From Candidatus Binatus sp. (GTDB taxonomy: Bacteria > Desulfobacterota > Binatia > Binatales > Binataceae), in NCBI RefSeq assembly GCF_030646925.1, contig NZ_JAUSKL010000067.1, positions 52,141 to 116,140 on the forward strand: DNA of 64,000 bases. The letters run 5' to 3'. Below the pieces are notes generated by a model. It was not told where the DNA came from. It made no database searches and was given only the letters and a program-made list of their open reading frames with translations. How positions within the stretch are numbered: position 1 is the stretch's first letter; every line of letters starts with the position of its first letter. This document shows, piece after piece, positions 62,638 to 64,000 of this stretch. The translations under genes and the position numbers were made by a program.

Positions 62638-63255
62638 ATGCTCAGCGGCAACATCCTCATCTGGCTGCATCTGTGCGCGATGGCCGCATACGTCGGCGCG
62701 CAATTCGCCGTCATCTATATGCTGATTCCCGCCGCCGAGACCGCGCCCGACGAAGTCTCGCGCCGTAAAAGCCTGATCGCTGGGTTCAAGTTCTATAACC
62801 CGTTCACGATCGCCGTGCTGGGAATTATTGTGATTACAGGCGCGATGCGCCTGACGGACCTGAAAGCGTCGATGAAGTTCGACTACTTCGCGCGGATCGG
62901 CGGGCCGCTCGAACTAAAACTGGCGCTCGCCTTCCTGCTCATCTTCATCCAGACCTATATCACCTTCGGACTGGCATTCAGGATCGGACGCCAGGAGGAA
63001 GTTGCCGCGCATGGCGACGGGGATCCGTTCACCGTCAAGCAGTTGAACTCGATGCTGCGCAGAATTCGCGCGATGGCATGGTTCACGATCGTGCTCGCGG
63101 CCGCCATCATCTGGGTATCTCTCACCATGGTCTCGCGCGTGGTGAATGCCGTACCCACCGCTTCTCGAATCTCCGCGCGGATAGCTGCCGGTGCGCACCG
63201 GGCATCGTCTTGCCTGGATCCAGCAACTTCGGCCGCGTGTGATGACATCGCTTAG
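62638..63255 (+). CDS. Four-span membrane protein, CopD/DUF2269-like
   Basis: 205 residues; ATG 12 nt after the GH1 stop. Spans are about 6-32, 55-75, 91-112 and 143-164. The first span contains HLCAMAAYVG, with His11 able to bind heme or copper. The general pattern is like CopD or small cytochrome-type membrane proteins, but sequence similarity is too weak for a firm name. Its stop converges with the small membrane protein genes by 4 nt. Confidence 0.6.
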   Translation: MLSGNILIWLHLCAMAAYVGAQFAVIYMLIPAAETAPDEVSRRKSLIAGFKFYNPFTIAVLGIIVITGAMRLTDLKASMKFDYFARIGGPLELKLALAFLLIFIQTYITFGLAFRIGRQEEVAAHGDGDPFTVKQLNSMLRRIRAMAWFTIVLAAAIIWVSLTMVSRVVNAVPTASRISARIAAGAHRASSCLDPATSAACDDIA

Positions 63256-63431
63256 TGCACCAACGAGATCAGCGAGCTCACGATGTAGGCAACGGTGATG
63301 ACGCCGAAGATCACTCCCGGCATCTCGTTCAGCATGTTGTACTGCGCCAGCCGCACCGCGTCGCTCGGCGGGGTCGCCTCGATTATCCGGCCGATTCCGC
63401 TGATTCCTGCCTCATTGATAGTCGCGTTCAT
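63252..63431 (-). CDS. Small single-span membrane protein, paralogue B
   Basis: 59 residues from ATG 63431 with GGAGG seven bases upstream (an ATG two codons earlier sits on the ribosome site). N-terminus MNATINEAGISGIGRII, hydrophilic middle, then a hydrophobic span (about 37-57: GVIFGVITVAYIVSSLI). It shares MNATxNEA, xxExPGxxFG and YIVSSLI with the gene at 63489, about 50 bp upstream, so they arose by tandem duplication and are probably one transcript. Function unknown. Confidence 0.7.
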   Translation of the reverse strand: MNATINEAGISGIGRIIEATPPSDAVRLAQYNMLNEMPGVIFGVITVAYIVSSLISLVH

Positions 63432-63488
63432 TTTCATTCCTCCAAACTGGTTGCGTGTTTCGTTGTGCGATCCTTTGCGATCGATCCG

Positions 63489-63665
63489 TCAGGCAAGCGC
63501 GATCAGCGAGCTGACGATGTATCCGAGGGTGAGCAGCCCAAACACCGCGCCGGGCAGTTCGCTCAGCAGGTTGTTCTGCGCATACCGGGTGCTCTCGGTC
63601 GCTTCGGTCGTTTCGGACACGTTGCGGAACCCCGCGAGCCTTGCTTCGTTAGTAGTTGCGTTCAT
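63489..63665 (-). CDS. Small single-span membrane protein, paralogue A
   Basis: 58 residues from ATG 63665 (MNATTNEARLAGFRNV), ribosome site GGAGG at good spacing. A charged middle (SETTEATESTRY) leads to AQNNLLSELPGAVFGLLTLGYIVSSLIALA, a single span near residues 38-57. Its partner at 63252-63431 has the same plan. Both are preceded by the sigma-54 promoter at 63702. I cannot match this pair to any known family; candidates are regulatory small membrane proteins or secreted peptides with a leader, but nothing in the sequence decides. Confidence 0.7.
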   Translation of the reverse strand: MNATTNEARLAGFRNVSETTEATESTRYAQNNLLSELPGAVFGLLTLGYIVSSLIALA

Positions 63666-63701
63666 TTTGATGTCCTCCGTGATTCAGTTCGTATGTCCTT
63701 T

Positions 63702-63718
63702 AAGCAAGGCAGGTGCCA
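63702..63718 (-). promoter_or_regulatory. Sigma-54 (-24/-12) promoter for the small membrane protein pair
   Basis: On the minus strand TGGCAC (63713-63718), five bases CTGCC, then TTGCTT (63702-63707). This matches the sigma-54 consensus TGGCAC-N5-TTGCA/T, with GG and GC 10 bp apart. Transcription would start near 63690, giving a leader of about 25 nt before the ATG at 63665. Such promoters need an enhancer-binding ATPase. Confidence 0.75.
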
Positions 63719-63817
63719 TCGGATTTCTACTGATTTTGCGAGACCGCCCACCTGCCATTTTCGCAAAACGGAAGCGTCGCACTCAATAAATGCTTATGTA
63801 CACTGATATTTTTGTAA

Positions 63818-63830
63818 TCGCATTATGCGA
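63818..63830. promoter_or_regulatory. Palindrome at enhancer distance from the sigma-54 promoter
   Basis: TCGCAT-T-ATGCGA is a perfect inverted repeat, centred about 106 bp upstream of the -24 element. Enhancer-binding activators of sigma-54 promoters usually bind palindromes 80-200 bp upstream, so this is a good candidate site. Confidence 0.5.
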
Positions 63831-64000
63831 GTAGCGAAGCCAGCGTCGGACATGATTCGCATCTTATTCCTCATTCGCGAAACTGAAGCAGCCTCGGCCA
63901 CGCAGTTGATTTATGGCATCCTCCGCCGAGCCCGCTGCTCTTTGATCTCTGCGATTCTTCTGCGAGAGTGTACCGATGGCGAGTAGCGAACCCGGCCCTG

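Larger units (their letters stand above)
63666..64000. other. Regulatory region upstream of the small membrane proteins
   Basis: 335 bp with no clear complete gene, more AT-rich around 63780-63830. It holds the sigma-54 promoter (63702-63718), the palindrome TCGCAT-T-ATGCGA (63818-63830), TTTTCGCAAAA around 63759-63769, and two copies of GCGAGTAGCGAA (near 63827 and 63979). An ATG at 63976 (plus strand) may begin another gene that leaves the window. Confidence 0.5.

Overview
The window is high-GC bacterial chromosome, densely packed with about 63 protein genes. Two of these are broken remnants. There is no rRNA, tRNA, phage, insertion sequence or CRISPR array that I could recognise. Housekeeping gene order is proteobacterial/deltaproteobacterial in style: pheA-hisC-tyrA-cmk-rpsA-ihfB; ffh-rpsP-KH-rimM-trmD-SPOUT methyltransferase; ftsY-zapB-zapA-6S-like RNA-FTHF ligase-rny. 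A LLM flavin oxidoreductase, Rieske/P450 remnants, an MCE lipoprotein and an RND/YCF48 pair sit alongside. I infer an uncultured soil-type lineage such as Binatota/Desulfobacterota relatives, but the sequence alone does not prove the taxon.

Layout. 1-13 kb is mixed metabolism: partial alpha/beta hydrolase, LLM oxidoreductase coupled to an MCE lipoprotein, a ThDP enzyme, an AAA+ ATPase, a HAD phosphatase, an HxlR regulator, a YyaL-type protein, a CAP-domain protein and a three-gene overlapping operon (methyltransferase, lipoprotein, metallo-hydrolase). 12.9-27.4 kb is one long minus-strand run: mutL-miaA-accA, pheA-hisC-tyrA, cmk-rpsA-ihfB-HIT, then moxR-VWA-DNA methyltransferase, many with 4-nt stop/start overlaps. 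aroA is absent where it is often found, and repeat hairpins lie there instead. 28.9-32.8 kb is the ffh/rpsP/rimM/trmD translation and secretion cluster. 33-37.5 kb holds DUF2330 and RnfD-like membrane genes plus a sigma/anti-sigma pair whose anti-sigma factor ends in a YCF48-like domain.

37.5-42.5 kb holds RNase Y, folate salvage, Zap division proteins, FtsY and a candidate 6S RNA. 42.8-50.1 kb has an SDR enzyme, interspersed palindromic repeats, smc, an HNH nuclease and RNase E/G. 50-57 kb encodes an ABC-2 exporter, a VOC protein and an RND transporter with a YCF48 lipoprotein. 57-62.6 kb has an rRNA methyltransferase, moaC, trxB, a decayed Rieske/P450 locus and a GH1 glycosidase.

The most distinctive signal is at the right end (63.25-63.83 kb). 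Two tandem, paralogous 58-59 residue single-span membrane proteins follow a near-perfect sigma-54 promoter, with a 13-bp palindrome about 100 bp upstream where an enhancer-binding activator would sit. Their function is unknown.
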